A stretch of 64,000 nt of DNA from Isoperla grammatica (lineage: Eukaryota; Arthropoda; Insecta; Plecoptera; Perlodidae): the NCBI GenBank assembly GCA_945910005.1, contig OX246749.1, forward strand, positions 24,482,934 through 24,546,933, in the 5' to 3' direction. The notes under the pieces are model-generated. The model did no database searches and had not been told where the DNA came from. It saw only the letters and a program-made list of their open reading frames with translations. Positions within the stretch are counted from its first letter, which is position 1. Each line of letters begins with the position of its first letter. Positions 1-13,300 of this stretch are shown here, in pieces. A program made the position numbers and the translations under genes.

Positions 1-561
1 CTCGGCGCCTCCAACTTGCCTCGGTGGCGGCGGCTGCTGCTGCCGGGATGGGCCGGCCACCCTCAGCACTACTAAGAACGAGACAAGCGTTAGTGTACCA
101 GTGACAAGGACAAATGTTACCACATGGTGTTGCCAAAAAGCAGCAAATTTTGGTTAGATATATGTTTACATACCAATTTGCGCCACAGGCGGCTGGTGTT
201 GCGGCGGCGGGGGAGTCTGTGTAGGTGCCCTCGACGGCCCCGCAACGCCTACAAACAACGAGACAAGCGTTATTGTTGTACAAGTGAAACTCCAATATAT
301 GAAATAATAATAATATCATTAAATTTGTTTATATAAACATTTCAAATTACAACAGCAAATTTTGATTAGATATATGTTTACATACCAATTGGCGCCATGG
401 GCGGCTGGTGTTGCGGCGGCGGGGGAGTCTGTGTAGGTGCCCTCGACGGCCCCGCAACGCCTACAAACAACGAGACAAGCGTTATTGTTGTACAAGTGAA
501 ACTCCAATATATGAAATAATAATAATATCATTAAATTTGATTATATAAACATTTCAAATTA
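1..561 (-). repeat. Three tandem exon-bearing units, period about 212 bp
   Basis: Units 350-561 and 138-349 are nearly identical; 1-137 is a diverged, truncated third. Each carries one copy of the proline-rich exon with its own acceptor and donor. The exon is 75 nt and phase 1 at both ends, so each duplication lengthens the protein without shifting the frame. C1 and C2 differ by only a few codons (ccc/cct, atg/gtg, cca/caa). Confidence 0.75.
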
Positions 562-1211
562 CATTACACCAAAGTGGTATACTGGGATATGCTAATAAAG
601 TACACACACACACACACACACACGCACCACACACACCACACGCACTAACGACACATGCAAGACACACACACACACACGACACATATACCCCTTACCTTAC
701 TAACCGTACACACACACGATACATACGACAAGCACCACGATACATACGACATGCACCACACGCACCACACACACCACACGCACTCACGACACATGCAAGA
801 CACACACACACACGACACATACACTCCTTACCTTACTAACCGTACACATACACGATACATACGACAAGCACCACGATACATACGACATGCACCACACGCA
901 CCACACACACCACACGCACTCACGACACATGCAAGACACACACACACACACGACACATACACCCCTTACCTTACTAACCGTACACATGCACGATACATAC
1001 GGCAAGCACCACGATACATACGACATGCACCACACGCACCACACACACCACACGCACTCACGACACATGCAAGACACACACACACACACGACACATACAC
1101 CCCTTACCTTACTAACCGTACACATGCACGATACATACGGCAAGCACCACGATACATACGACAAGCACCACACGCACCACACACACCACACGCACTCACG
1201 ACACATGCAAG

Positions 1212-1245
<34 letters not shown>

Positions 1246-2071
1246 CACATACACCCCTTACCTTACTAACCATACACATGCACGATACATACGACAAGCC
1301 CCACGATACATACGACAAGCACCACACGCACCACACACACCACACGCACTCACGACACATGCAAGACACACACACACACGACACATGCACCCCTTACCTT
1401 ACTAACCGTACACATGCACGATACATACGGCAAGCACCACGATACATACGACATGCACCACACGCACCACACACACCACACGCACTCACGACACATGCAA
1501 GACACACACACACACACGACACATACACCCCTTTCCTTACTAACCGTACACATGCACGATACATACGACAAGCCCCACGATACATACGACAAGCACCACA
1601 CGCACCACACACACCACACGCACTCACGACACTTGCAAGACACACACACACACACGACACATACACCCCTTACCTTACTAACCGTACACATGCACGATAC
1701 ATACGACAAGCCCCACGATACATACGACAAGCACCACACGCACCACACACACCACACGCACTCACGACACTTGCAAGACACACACACACACACGACACAT
1801 ACACCCCTTACCTTACTAACCGTACACATGCACGATACATACGACAAGCCCCACGATACATACGACAAGCACCACACGCACCACACACACCACACGCACT
1901 CACGACACATGCAAGACCCACACACACACACACACACACACACACGACACATACACCCCTTACCTTACTAACCGTACACATGCACGATACATACGACAAA
2001 CACCACGATACATACGACATGCACCACACGCACCACACACACCACACGCACTCACGACACATGCAAGACCC

Positions 2072-2128
<57 letters not shown>

Positions 2129-3780
2129 CACACGACACATACACCCCTTACCTTACTAACCGTACACATGCACGATACATACGACAAGCACCACGATACA
2201 TTCGACAAGCACCACACGCACCACACACACCACACGCACTCACGACACATGCAAGACACACACACACACGACACATACACCCCTTACATTACTAAGCTAA
2301 CACATGCACGATACATACGACAAGCACCACACGCACCACACACACCGCACGCACTCACGACACATGCAAGACACACACACACACACACACACACCCACAC
2401 ACACGACACATACACCCCTTACCTTACTTACCGTACACATGCACGATACATACGACAAGCACCACGATACATACGACATGCACCACACGCACCACACACA
2501 CCACACGCATTCACGACACATGCAAGACACACACACACACACGACACATACACCCCTTACCTTACTAACCGTACACTTGCACGATACATACGACAAGCAC
2601 CACACGCACCACACACACACACACACACACGACACATACACCCCTTACCTTACTAACCGTACACATGCACGATACATACGACAAGCCCCACGATACATAC
2701 GACAAGCACCACACGCACCACACACACCACACGCACTCACGACACTTGCAAGACACACACACACACACGACACATACACCCCTTACCTTACTAACCGTAC
2801 ACATGCACGATACATACGACAAGCCCCACGATACATACGACAAGCACCACACGCACCACACACGCCACACGCACTCACGACACTTGCAAGACACACACAC
2901 ACACACGACACATACACCCCTTACCTTACTAACCGTACACATGCACGATACATACGACAAGCACCACACGCACCACACACACCACACGCACTAACGACAC
3001 ATGCAAGACACACACACACACACGACACATGCACTCCTTACCTTACTAACCGTACACATGCACGATACATACGGCAAACACCACGATACATACGACAAGC
3101 ACCACACGCACCACACACACCACACGCACTCACGACACTTGCAAGACACACACACACACACGACACATACACAATAAACAATTGTGTCTTAATGTAATAT
3201 GTATACATTCTTACCTTCAATGTTTGCCGCTTCTTGGCTCCAGTTGAGTTCAAAATCTTCATCACCTGAAGCAAACGAAAAAATAATATTGAGCATATGA
3301 CTAACATTGTTATTGTCACTTGATTTGATTCTGCTAAATATTGTTGTAATACTTTCTACCTACAACATAAATTTTTGTTTAAAACTACACAACAATTACA
3401 AAATCGAGCATGGCCTAGTCCACATAGCTATTCAGAACGAATGTTTGAGGCATAGGCCTAGGCTCAAGTAAAATAATTGCTAATTAGCATCTACTCTCAA
3501 TTGAACAATAAATGTATTTGATAATCATGTACACATACACTTGCACATTAATTATTAGCTATATTATCATGCAAAAACAACATTAAAACCTACAAAATCA
3601 TTTATTACATAAAGGTATGTACTTACAGATGTCCATTTTTCTTAATTTCTTCGACCAGTAACAATGCCTTAGGAAAACAAAACACCGCGCCTCATATGTT
3701 GCAAAGAAATACATAACAACTTTAAAAGATAAACTCTCTTCAAGTACTTTGACAATAATTAAGTAGCGCACTCTTCCCAT
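1..3780 (-). CDS. Multi-exon gene with tandem proline-rich exons, partial, function unknown
   Basis: Not recognised as a known family. Exons in transcription order: A 3627-3667 (could instead start at the ATG at 3780), B 3215-3265, C1 386-460, C2 174-248, C3 68 (or 71) to beyond base 1. Donors are ATCT|GTAAGT, GAAG|GTAAGA, ATTG|GTATGT twice; acceptors follow pyrimidine-rich runs ending CTAAG, TTCAG and TGTAG. All junctions are phase 1 and one frame stays open through all exons: exon A ends CYWSKKLRKMDI, B reads DEDFELNWSQEAANIE, C exons start VAGPSR and are rich in P, Q and T. VAGPSR in C1 and C3 is encoded by six codons that all differ and are all synonymous, which points to selection on this frame. 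If translation starts at 3780, exon A adds about 38 residues. The B-C1 intron contains the CA-rich minisatellite. The 3' part is outside the window. Confidence 0.6.
600..3172. repeat. CA-rich minisatellite, about 137-bp unit, 18 units
   Basis: The landmark ACCTTACTAACC recurs at about 693, 831, 968, 1108, 1261, 1397, 1537, 1673, 1812, 1964, 2154, 2287, 2423, 2560, 2648, 2787, 2924 and 3041. Most spacings are 133-140 bp; the longer ones (152-190) come from expanded CA runs near 1210, 1920 and 2080-2125. Units combine CA dinucleotide runs with CACCACACG blocks and ACGATACATACGACAAG blocks. Long open frames here (His/Thr-rich forward, Cys/Val-rich reverse) are composition artefacts. It lies in an intron of the minus-strand gene. 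Confidence 0.95.
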
Positions 3781-4121
3781 AAATATTAGAAATGTGTTGT
3801 GGACGAATAAAACAAAAATGTATAATCATGTTTTAAAATTGACAACTATAAACAATTTCAAAAACAAAAATTGATTGTCAAAAACCGTTATAATAAACTC
3901 GCACATGAAACGGAATCCATCAATCTGTTAGTTTCAAGTCGATAATCGCGATCAACAATGGATGCACGTTTTGACAGATAATCATGTTCACATCAAATCA
4001 GTCACACATTATAAAGTATGTAGTAAATTATTATTACTTAATTGATTTCATTTAAGGTGTTTCACATTTATACAGATAAACACGCTAAACAATATACTCG
4101 CCAATTGTGAAAGGATAAGCA

Positions 4122-4155
<34 letters not shown>

Positions 4156-4318
4156 CGATCATTCGATTTATTTCAAGACGATGTTTGCGATCAACAATGG
4201 ATTCGTGGTTCGAAGAAATGACTGGCGCAAACTAAAGTTGAGCCAGAAAACGTGTGAAAATTTGAAAGGAAGAATATATTGAATTGGAAAAGTTTAAAGA
4301 AGATTCTCAAGAGGAAAG
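3781..4318 (+). promoter_or_regulatory. Leader and likely promoter region of Helitron copy 1
   Basis: Homology with copy 2 begins near 4034 (ATTGATTTCATTT) and runs through a CAA-repeat tract (about 4121-4155) to the first exon. A partial second copy of the leader motif (TTTCAAGTCGATAATCGCG, then ATCAACAATGGATGC) sits at about 3933-3965. The element's true 5' end lies somewhere in 3.8-4.03 kb; no clear TC terminus could be fixed. It is head-to-head with the minus-strand gene, whose possible start is at 3780. Confidence 0.4.
4197..4235 (+). other. Upstream ORF in the leader, 12 codons
   Basis: An ATG in AACAATGG context opens a 12-codon frame beginning MDSWFEE, closed by TAA 83 nt before the main ATG. 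Copy 2 keeps the same ATG and opening residues (MDSCFEE) but runs to 28 codons. It could reduce translation of the main frame. Confidence 0.35.
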
Positions 4319-7300
4319 ATGAAGGTAATCACTCTACAATATGTACAGAGTATTTTAGTACTATTTTCATTGTTTTTCATTACGTAGAGGTGACGCAATT
4401 TGTAATTAGGTGTACAACGAAATGGCCTAGCCTAAACACACGGTAGGCCGTGGGATTGTTGACCAACTCTTTTATCGACTAGAAGCTTTTTCAAAGAAGT
4501 ATGTGACGCTATCTAACGGCGCCCGAAGAAACTAAACTTTTTAAATTAAACAACCAATGAGCGCTCGCGCTTTGTACCGCCAAATTCATCAGAAACGCGT
4601 ATACTGTACTGACATTTACATTACGAATCTATACGAGTACGTGAATGTTATTCCAAGTCTTCACCTAGTACTAATCTTTATTTTCACTACAACTAAGTAG
4701 CATCGGTCTACGGTTATAACTGCACCATTCTATCATGATGGATAGCCAACTGTGTGGTTTAGGCCTACTGTTTATTGACAATACAATGCAATGTTTAGGA
4801 TTTATCGGGAAACAAGAAGCGACAGAAGAACCTGCGGGATGCGGCCCGGCTACGTGAGAAACGCAAGGCTCCACGATTAGTGGACGAGACAGCAGTTGAT
4901 GAAGTCATGGGGGTGCAACCACATTTAGGACCGAATGGTATGTTGGAATTTAACATGTTACAGTACACATCTACTATCTATTGCATGTTGATTTTGCATA
5001 GGGAGGGGGGAAAAGAGGGGGAATGAGAAAGAGGAAAGGGAGAGATTGGGGTAATAGTAGGTCACTCCCTCCTCCTCCCCCCCCCCCCCCCCCAAAAAAA
5101 AAATAACAATTCATTTATGTATTACTACACCATTAATCCAATTTCAATGAAACTTTAATGAGTTGTTGTACGCACTCCTGCGATCGTTTCTGAAAAACAA
5201 CAACCCCCTCCCCCTTTTAACCACCCCTACCGCCATCAAAACTACAAAATCAACATGCAATTATGTTTTTCTCAACCATATAGCCAAATGCGATACAAAT
5301 ATGATGAGTGATTGTATGCACGCCCCAAAGGTTGCTACATGATAACCCTCCCCCTCACCCAAGTCATGGGGGTGCAACCACATTTAGGACCGAATGGTAT
5401 GTTGGAATTTAACATGTTACAGTACACATCTACTATCTATTGCATGTTGATTTTGCATAGGGAGGGGGGAAAAGAGGGGGAATGAGAAAGAGGAAAGGGA
5501 GAGATTGGGGTAATAGTAGGTCACTCCCTCCTCCTCCCCCCCCCCCCCAAAAAAAAAAAAAATAACAATTCATTTATGTATTACTACACCATTAATCCAA
5601 TTTCAATGAAACTTTAATGAGTTGTTGTACGCACTCCTGCGATCGTTTCTGAAAGACAACAACCCCCTCCCCCTTTTAACCACCCCTACCGCCATCAAAA
5701 CTACAAAATCAACATGCAATTATGTTTTTCTCAGCCATTTAGCCAAATGCGATACAAATATGATGAGTAATTGTATGCACGCCCCAAAGGTTGCTACATG
5801 ATAACCCTCCCCCTCACCCACCCCACTACCCTAAATCCCAACCCCAAATCATTTATGCATTACTACACCATTAATCCAATTTCAATGAAACTTTGATGAG
5901 TTGTTGTGAACACTCCTGCGATCGTTTCTGAAAGACAACAACCCCCTCCCCCTTTTAACCACCCCTACCGCCCTCAAAACTACAAAATCAACATGCAATT
6001 ATGTTTTTCTCAACCATTTAGCCAAATGCGATACAAATATGATGAGTAATTGTTTGCACGCCCCAAAGGTTGCTAAATGATAACCCCCCCCCCCCCCCCC
6101 CCCCACCCTCACCCACCCCACTACCCTAAATCACAACCACAATTCATTTATGCATTACTACACCATTAATCCAATTTCAATGAAACTTTGAAGAGTTGTT
6201 GTGCGCACTCCTGCGATCGTTTCTGAAATACAACAACCCCCTCCCCCCTTTTTACCCACCCTACCGCCCTCAAAACTGCAAAATCAACATGTTATTATGT
6301 TTTCCTCAACCATTTAACCAAATGCGATACAAATATGATGAGTAATTGTATGCACGCCTCAATGGTTGCTACATGATAACCCTCCCCCTCACCCACCCCA
6401 CTACCCTAAATCCCAACCCCAATTCATTTATGCATTACTACACCACTAATCCAATTTCAATGAAACTTTAATGATTTGTTGTGCGCACTCCTGCGATCGT
6501 TTCTAAAACACAACAACCCCCTCCCCCTTTTAACCACCCCTACCGCCCTCAAAACTACAAAATCAGCATGCAATTATGTTTTTCTCAACGTTTTAGCCAA
6601 ATGCAATACAAATATGAAGAGTAATTGTTTGCACGGCCCAAAGGTTGCTAAATGATAACCCTCCCCCTCCCCCTTACCCACCCCACTACCCTAAATCCCA
6701 ACCCCAAATCATTTATGCATTACTACACCATTAATCCAATTTCAATGAAACTTTGATGAGTTGTTGTGCGCACTCCTGCGATCGTTTCTGAAAGACAACA
6801 ACCCCCTCCCCCTTTTTACCCACCCTACCGCCCTCAAAACTGCAAAATCAACATGTTATTATGTTTTCCTCAACCATTTAACCAAATGCGATACAAATAT
6901 GATGAGTAATTGTATGCACGCCTCAATGGTTGCTACATGATAACCCTCCCCCTCCCCCTCACCCACCCCACTACCCTAAATTCCAACCCCAATTCATTTA
7001 TGCATTACTACACCATTAATCCAATTTCAATGAAACTTTAATGATTTGTTGTGCGCACTCCTGCGATCGTTTCTAAAACACAACAACCCCCTCCCCCTTT
7101 TAACCACCCCTACCGCCCTCAAAACTACAAAATCAGCATGCAATTATGTTTTTCTCAACCATTTAGCCAAATGCAATACAAATATGAAGAGTAATTGTAT
7201 GCACGGCCCAAAGGTTGCTAAATGATAACCCTCCCCCTCCACCTTACCCACCCCACTACCCTAAATCCCAACCCCAAATCATTTATGCATTACTACACCA

Positions 7301-10300
7301 TTAATCCAATTTCAATGAAACTTTGATGAGTTGTTGTGCGCACTCCTGCGATCGTTTCTGAAAGACAACAACCCCCTCCCCCTTTTAACCACCCCTACCG
7401 CCCTCAAAACTACAAAATCAACATGCAATTATGTTTTTCTCAACCATTTAGCCAAATGCGATACAAATATGATGAGTAATTGTTTGCACGCCCCAAAGGT
7501 TGCTAAATGATAACCCCCCCCCCCCCCCACCCTCACCCACCCCACTACCCTAAATCACAACCACAATTCATTTATGCATTACTACACCATTAATCCAATT
7601 TCAATGAAACTTTGAAGAGTTGTTGTGCGCACTCCTGCGATCGTTTCTGAAAGACAACAACCCCCTCCCCCTTTAAACCCCCCTTTCCGCCCTCAAAACT
7701 GCAAAATCAACATGCAATTATGTTTTCCTCAACCATTTAGCCAAATGCGATACAAATATAATGAGTAATTGTATGCACGTCCCAATGGTTGCTACATGAT
7801 AACCCTCCCCCTTACCCACCCCACTACCCTAAATCCCAACCCCAATTCATTTATGCATTACTACACAATTAATCCAATTTCAATGAAACTTTCATGAGTT
7901 GTTGTGCGCACTCCTGCGATCGTTTCTAAAAGACAACAACCCCCCTCCCCCTTTTATCCACCCCTACTGCCCTCAAAACTACAAAATCAACATGCAATTA
8001 TATTTTTCGCAATCATTTAGCCAAATGCAATACAAATATGATGAGTAATTGTATGCACGCCCCCTAAGGTTGCTTAATGATAACCTTCCTCCTCCTCCCA
8101 CCCCTAAATCAAAACACGAATTCATTTATGCATTACTACACCATTAATCCTATTTCAACGAAATTTTGTTGAGTTGTTGTTCGCACGCCTGTGATCGTTT
8201 CTGAAAGACAACAACCCCCTCCCCCTCGCAACACCCCTCACCCCCTTCCCACTGCAAAATCAACATGCATGTTTGCTTTCCTCAACCTTTTAGCCAATTG
8301 AGGAAAACATATTATGAGTAATTGAATACAGGCCCCTTATGGTTGTTTCCCCCCCCCACCTCCCCCCTCCCCCCTCCCAATACCAGCATCCCCAATTCCT
8401 TTATGCATTACTACACCATTCATCCAATTGCGATGAAACTTTGATGAGTTGTTGTGCGCACATCCGCGATCGTTACTGAATGACAACAATGAAACGTAAT
8501 GATGCTACATTCATGTATGATTTCATATTTATAATGTAATTGTATGTTATTTTATACTTCAAATTTAATACATTTTCCTTATTGTATTTACTTACTTTTA
8601 CATTTACATTTAAATGATGCTTCCTATGTTTATCATAACAATTATATTTTTTTACACGTTCAATTATCTACACTTATAGGTTAATATATTGTTTACACAT
8701 GCCTACAATAATTTACTTTTCTTTTCTCACATGCCGTGCAACAGGTGTTGTAGAGCAATCGCCACCAGGCCACACCTCGGACTCTGATTCTGCAAGTGGC
8801 TCGATTGCCTCGATTGCAGACCAACATGCATGGCCCGCACTGCCGACGAGACTACAAAATACAGGTAAGAGTGGCGCCGACGGCCCTGTGCGTCCCTCAA
8901 GGACCCATCAGGGAACTAGGGGGATGGCAGGGGCAGGTGCTGTTGTCAAGGCGACGTTGCCCCCCCGCCGGAGTGGACGCATCTCCGCACAATCATCGAC
9001 ATCCGGAGACAGCGTCGTCTCCATCATCCCGTCTACAGCAGGTGCCGAGGTCTGCGAGCCGCCGCCACCGGTCGCCGACGAAGTAACGACGATCCCTCGT
9101 CGTACTAGAAAGAGGAAGACTCCATCCGTTGTCGAGGTCACATTGCCCCCCCGCCGGAGTGGACGCATCTCAGCACAATCCTCGACATCCGGAGATAGCG
9201 TCATCCCAAACACCCCGTCTACAGCCCGAGGGGCCATAAAGAGGGGAAGAGTTGTGCCGGAGACGGATGTCGCTGATAAGTCTTCAACATCTGGAGACAG
9301 CTTCGTCCCAAACACCCCGTCTACAGCCCGAGGGGCCATTAAGAGGGGAAAAGTTGTGCCGGAGACGGACGACTCTGATCAGTCTTCAACATCTGGAGAC
9401 AGCTTCGTCCCGAACACCCCGTCAACAGCCCGAGGTGGTATAAAGAGGGGTAAAGTTGTCCCGGAGACGGACGACTCTAATCAGTCTTCGACATCTGGAG
9501 ACAGCTTCGTCCCAAACACCCCGTCCACAGCCAGAGGGGCCATAAAGGGTGGGAAAGTTGTGCCACAGTTGGCCACTACACCCACGAGCTCATCCGCCGC
9601 CGGTCACGTGTCCGCGGGCAACCAACACCCGGACGACGACGACGACGACGACGACGACGAGCGCATGTATGTGTATGTGCAAATGGAAGAATTGGACGCA
9701 CAGTACAACAAGCTGTACGTGCCCGGAGATGGCAACTGCCTCTTCAGATGTCTCAGTCACATCCAGATGGGACACCAGGACGACCACCAGCGTATGAGGC
9801 GCGAGGTCGTCGATTACATCACCAACCACTGGGCCGACTTCGGCGTGTTCTATGAACAGGCGTATCGTGACGTCCACCACTATTGCCAGGAGATGTCCAA
9901 CGAGCACGTCTACGGCAACGAAATGGAGGCACTAGCCTTTGCCCGCATCTACGAAGTAAATTTGAAGGTGCACCGGCAAATAAAGCCCACGTTGGTGCTG
10001 TGGAACCTTCAGTGTTACAGAGAAGGCGGAGATGCTCCGTACAATCACCTGCTGTTCTCTGGCATGGCCGAAGACAACTACTTGGACGGCCACTACGTGG
10101 TGCTAGAGTTACGGGGCAACATACCCGACTACGAAAGTGCCGACGGCGCCACGGAGTCTGACAGAGACGAATCTCTACACTCCGAAGCTTCCTCGCCGTC
10201 AGAGGAGTCGGACTCGTCCGTCTCTTCGACGAGCAGAAGATCTTCCATATCAAACCTACGGAAGAGACGTGTTTCTTGGAGGAAAGCGGGGCCAGACACA

Positions 10301-13300
10301 TCTAAAAGATTGCGACGCAAGCAGAGGCAGGCTGCAAAGAAACGTGAGGAAGCCGCCCTGGAACAAGCCGCTCGTGACGCAATCGCCGAGGAGGAAGCGG
10401 CCGAGGACGTTGCAGACAACGTTCCCAACCCGACGGAAGGACCGGAACTGCCAGACTTTGTGTTTGCGGAGCCCGCCTTCCGACCCGACGTGGCCAACAG
10501 ACGTGTGCCCACGACGTACCGCGACGCGGTCTCCTTAAAGGGAGAAGACGTCGAGCCGGTGTCTTGCGGGAATCTCACCGCCAGATGTCCCGTACCCCAC
10601 TGTATTGCACTCCACTTCGAGAAGGAGAAAAAGAACGTCAAGGGTCTATACAACACGTGTTGCACCCTGGGCAAAATTAAACTCGACGCCCTCAACGAGT
10701 GTCCCGAGATGCTGCGCGCGCTGCTGACGGAAAACGATCCCGCCGGCAACGGCAAACACTTTCGGGAACACATCCGTCAGTACAACTCTGCGTTCCAGTT
10801 TGCTTCGTTTAACGCGGACAATATCATCGCGCTGGGACCCGGTGCGCCGTCCTTCAAGATCCAGGGTAACATCTATCACAGGATGCACTGCGTGGATCCG
10901 CTGCCGGACAAACCGAGGAAGCAGAACCAGATCTACTTTGTGGATGCTGACCGGGTGACGGACGCGAGACTTAATGCCGAGCCACAGTGCAAGGACAACG
11001 TGTTGCGTGCCGTCGAGACAATGATCAGGGAGATCAATCCGTTCTGCGCCGCCTTCCTCATGATGAAGGACGTTCTCGAAACAGAACGTGCAGAAGCAGA
11101 GGCCGCCGGCATTCCGCCGCGCGAGGTCATCCTCAATCTGGTGGTAGATGTAAACACCAACCTAAGGACCCATAACCTGCCGACCAGCCCGAGCGAGATC
11201 GCAGTCATCTTTTTCGGTGACAGTCCGCCGTTCAAGGTCGACGCCAGATGCCACTCCAAGTCGACCGGTTCTCGGGACATTTACCGTCTCGCCGGCACCC
11301 TGGACCCCATGGTCTACCCGTTGTTGTTTCCCTGCGGAGACATTGGTTTCCACTTGAAACTAAAGCATGTTCCCGAGTATGCCACTACCAAGAGGAACTT
11401 TGTAACCATGCGTCAGTTCTACAAGTACCGTTTGGCCATACGCGACGGCTTCAGCGTCCTCCACCACTCTGGCAAGCTATTCCAGCAGTACATTGTCGAC
11501 GCGTGGGTCAAGGTTGAGGGCAACGCACTCAACTGGTTACTTAAAAACCAGCCCAAGTTGCGTCGTGACTCCTACGCCGGCCTCGCGGACCACGTAGCCC
11601 GCCAGGCCGAGGAGCAGGGCGCAGCCGTCGGCATGATCACCATCATGCCATCAAAAACAATCAACTCGCCGCGGTACTTTGCCCAGAACTGTCAGGACGC
11701 GATGACGGTGATGATCAAGTACGGCAAACCCGACTACATGATAACCATGAGTTCCAATCCCGGCTGGCCGGAGATCAAAGAGAACCTACGTCGCGGCGAG
11801 GAGGCCAACAACCGTCCCGACATCTGCACGCCCGTCTTCCAATTGAGGCTCGAGATTCTGCTCGACGAACTCAAGAACAAAAAGGTGCTTGGACACGTGC
11901 TAAACTACGTGTACGCTATCGAGTTCCAGAAGCGGGGACTACCACACGCCCACATTGTCGTAATAATGAAGGATTGCGATAAGCCTAAGACGGGCGACGA
12001 CCTCGACAAGGTTGTCAGGGCCGACATCCCGGACCCCGTCACCGAGCCGAGACTTTACAAGCTGGTCACCAAGTTGATGATCCACCACAAGTGTTCGGTC
12101 AAGTGCTGGAAGACCAACACGAGGGTGTGCTCCAAGTACTACCCGAAGCCCTACTCCCCGTTGACCATATTCAACGACAAGGGCAGAGCCAAACACAGGC
12201 GTATCCCCCCCAGCGAGGGAGGACATTCGTTTGTCAAGGCGGGAATAACCTACACGGACGCGGATGTCGTGCCCTACAATCCCTATTTGTTGCTGCGACA
12301 GAACGCTCACATCAACGTCGAGCCGTGCGTCAGCGATCGCTGCTACATGTACATTTGCGATTACATCACCAAGGGTAACGCCAGTGCACAGGTCAGTTTC
12401 CGCGAAGTTGCCAACAGATTCGCAGGTCCCGCCGCCGCCGGCACCACTGCCGCCGCCGAAACCACTGCCGCCGCCGGCACCACTGCCGCTGGCAACCCGG
12501 CTGCCGCCGCCGGCACCACCGCAACCCTCGATTACAACGAGGTCAAGACGTACGAGACGTACCGTTATGTGAGCGCCCCGGAGGCCTGCTATCGCATCTA
12601 CGAGTACCCCATGTTCGTCAACACGGACACGGTTTATAGGCTGCCACTCCACCTCGAAAACAACCAAACGGTTATGTTCAACGAGGGCAGGGAGCAAGAG
12701 GCGTATGAAGCCGCCATGAACAGGAAAACCATGCTGACCGGCTGGTTCGTCTTGAACGGCCAGGCCGACGAAGCGGGTCAAGTCGCCAATACAATGACAT
12801 ACGACAAGGCCCCGCTCCAGTTCACGTGGAACAAAGATCCGGGCAACTGCCGTTGGCTGTTGAGGCAAAGGAATTTCGATAACATCGCGTCGAGACTGTA
12901 CGATGTGTCTCCCAGGCACGTCGAACTGTTCCACATGCGAATTTTACTCACGCACGTGCGTGGGGCGACCTCGTTCGCGAGCCTTCGTACTGTCGACGAA
13001 GAGGTGTGCCCCACGTTCAAGGAGGCGTGCGTGCGTCGTCACCTTCTCGAGGACGACGACGAGTACGAGAAGGCGATGGAACGGGCAACCGACATGAGGG
13101 GATCCCGTATGGTACGCCAGTTGTTTGCCTACATCCTGTTGAACTGCCTCCTTACGGACCCGGTGGGCATGATGGACAGACACATGCCCAAGATGACGGA
13201 AAGCTATCTTCGTTGCGGCATGAGCCAAGACGAGGCCGTCAGGAGGTGTCTCGCGCACATATCCAGCATACTGGTGCGCAACAACTCTAGCAACACAGAC

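Noticed and set aside
379..519. Plus-strand small frame starting MGGWCCGGGG
   Set aside because: The same DNA has matched splice sites and only silent changes on the minus strand, so the plus frame is the shadow of the proline-rich exon.
655..3197. Long His/Thr-rich forward and Cys/Val-rich reverse open frames
   Set aside because: They arise from CA repeats lacking stop codons in several frames on both strands; no start context, splice sites or selection pattern.
5108..8497. CRISPR-like regular repeats
   Set aside because: Monomers are about 285 bp with no conserved short repeat and unique spacer layout, and the DNA is eukaryotic; this is a satellite.
9701..10108. Viral origin of the large frame because of the OTU domain
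   Set aside because: The HUH Rep motif, paired tyrosines, fused Pif1-type helicase and hairpin-CTAG end all identify a Helitron; no viral structural or replication gene was seen.
11939..12934. 331-codon minus-strand frame opposite the Rep domain (also present in copy 2, broken)
   Set aside because: It is antisense to a conserved enzyme domain in GC-rich codons and has no recognisable domain.
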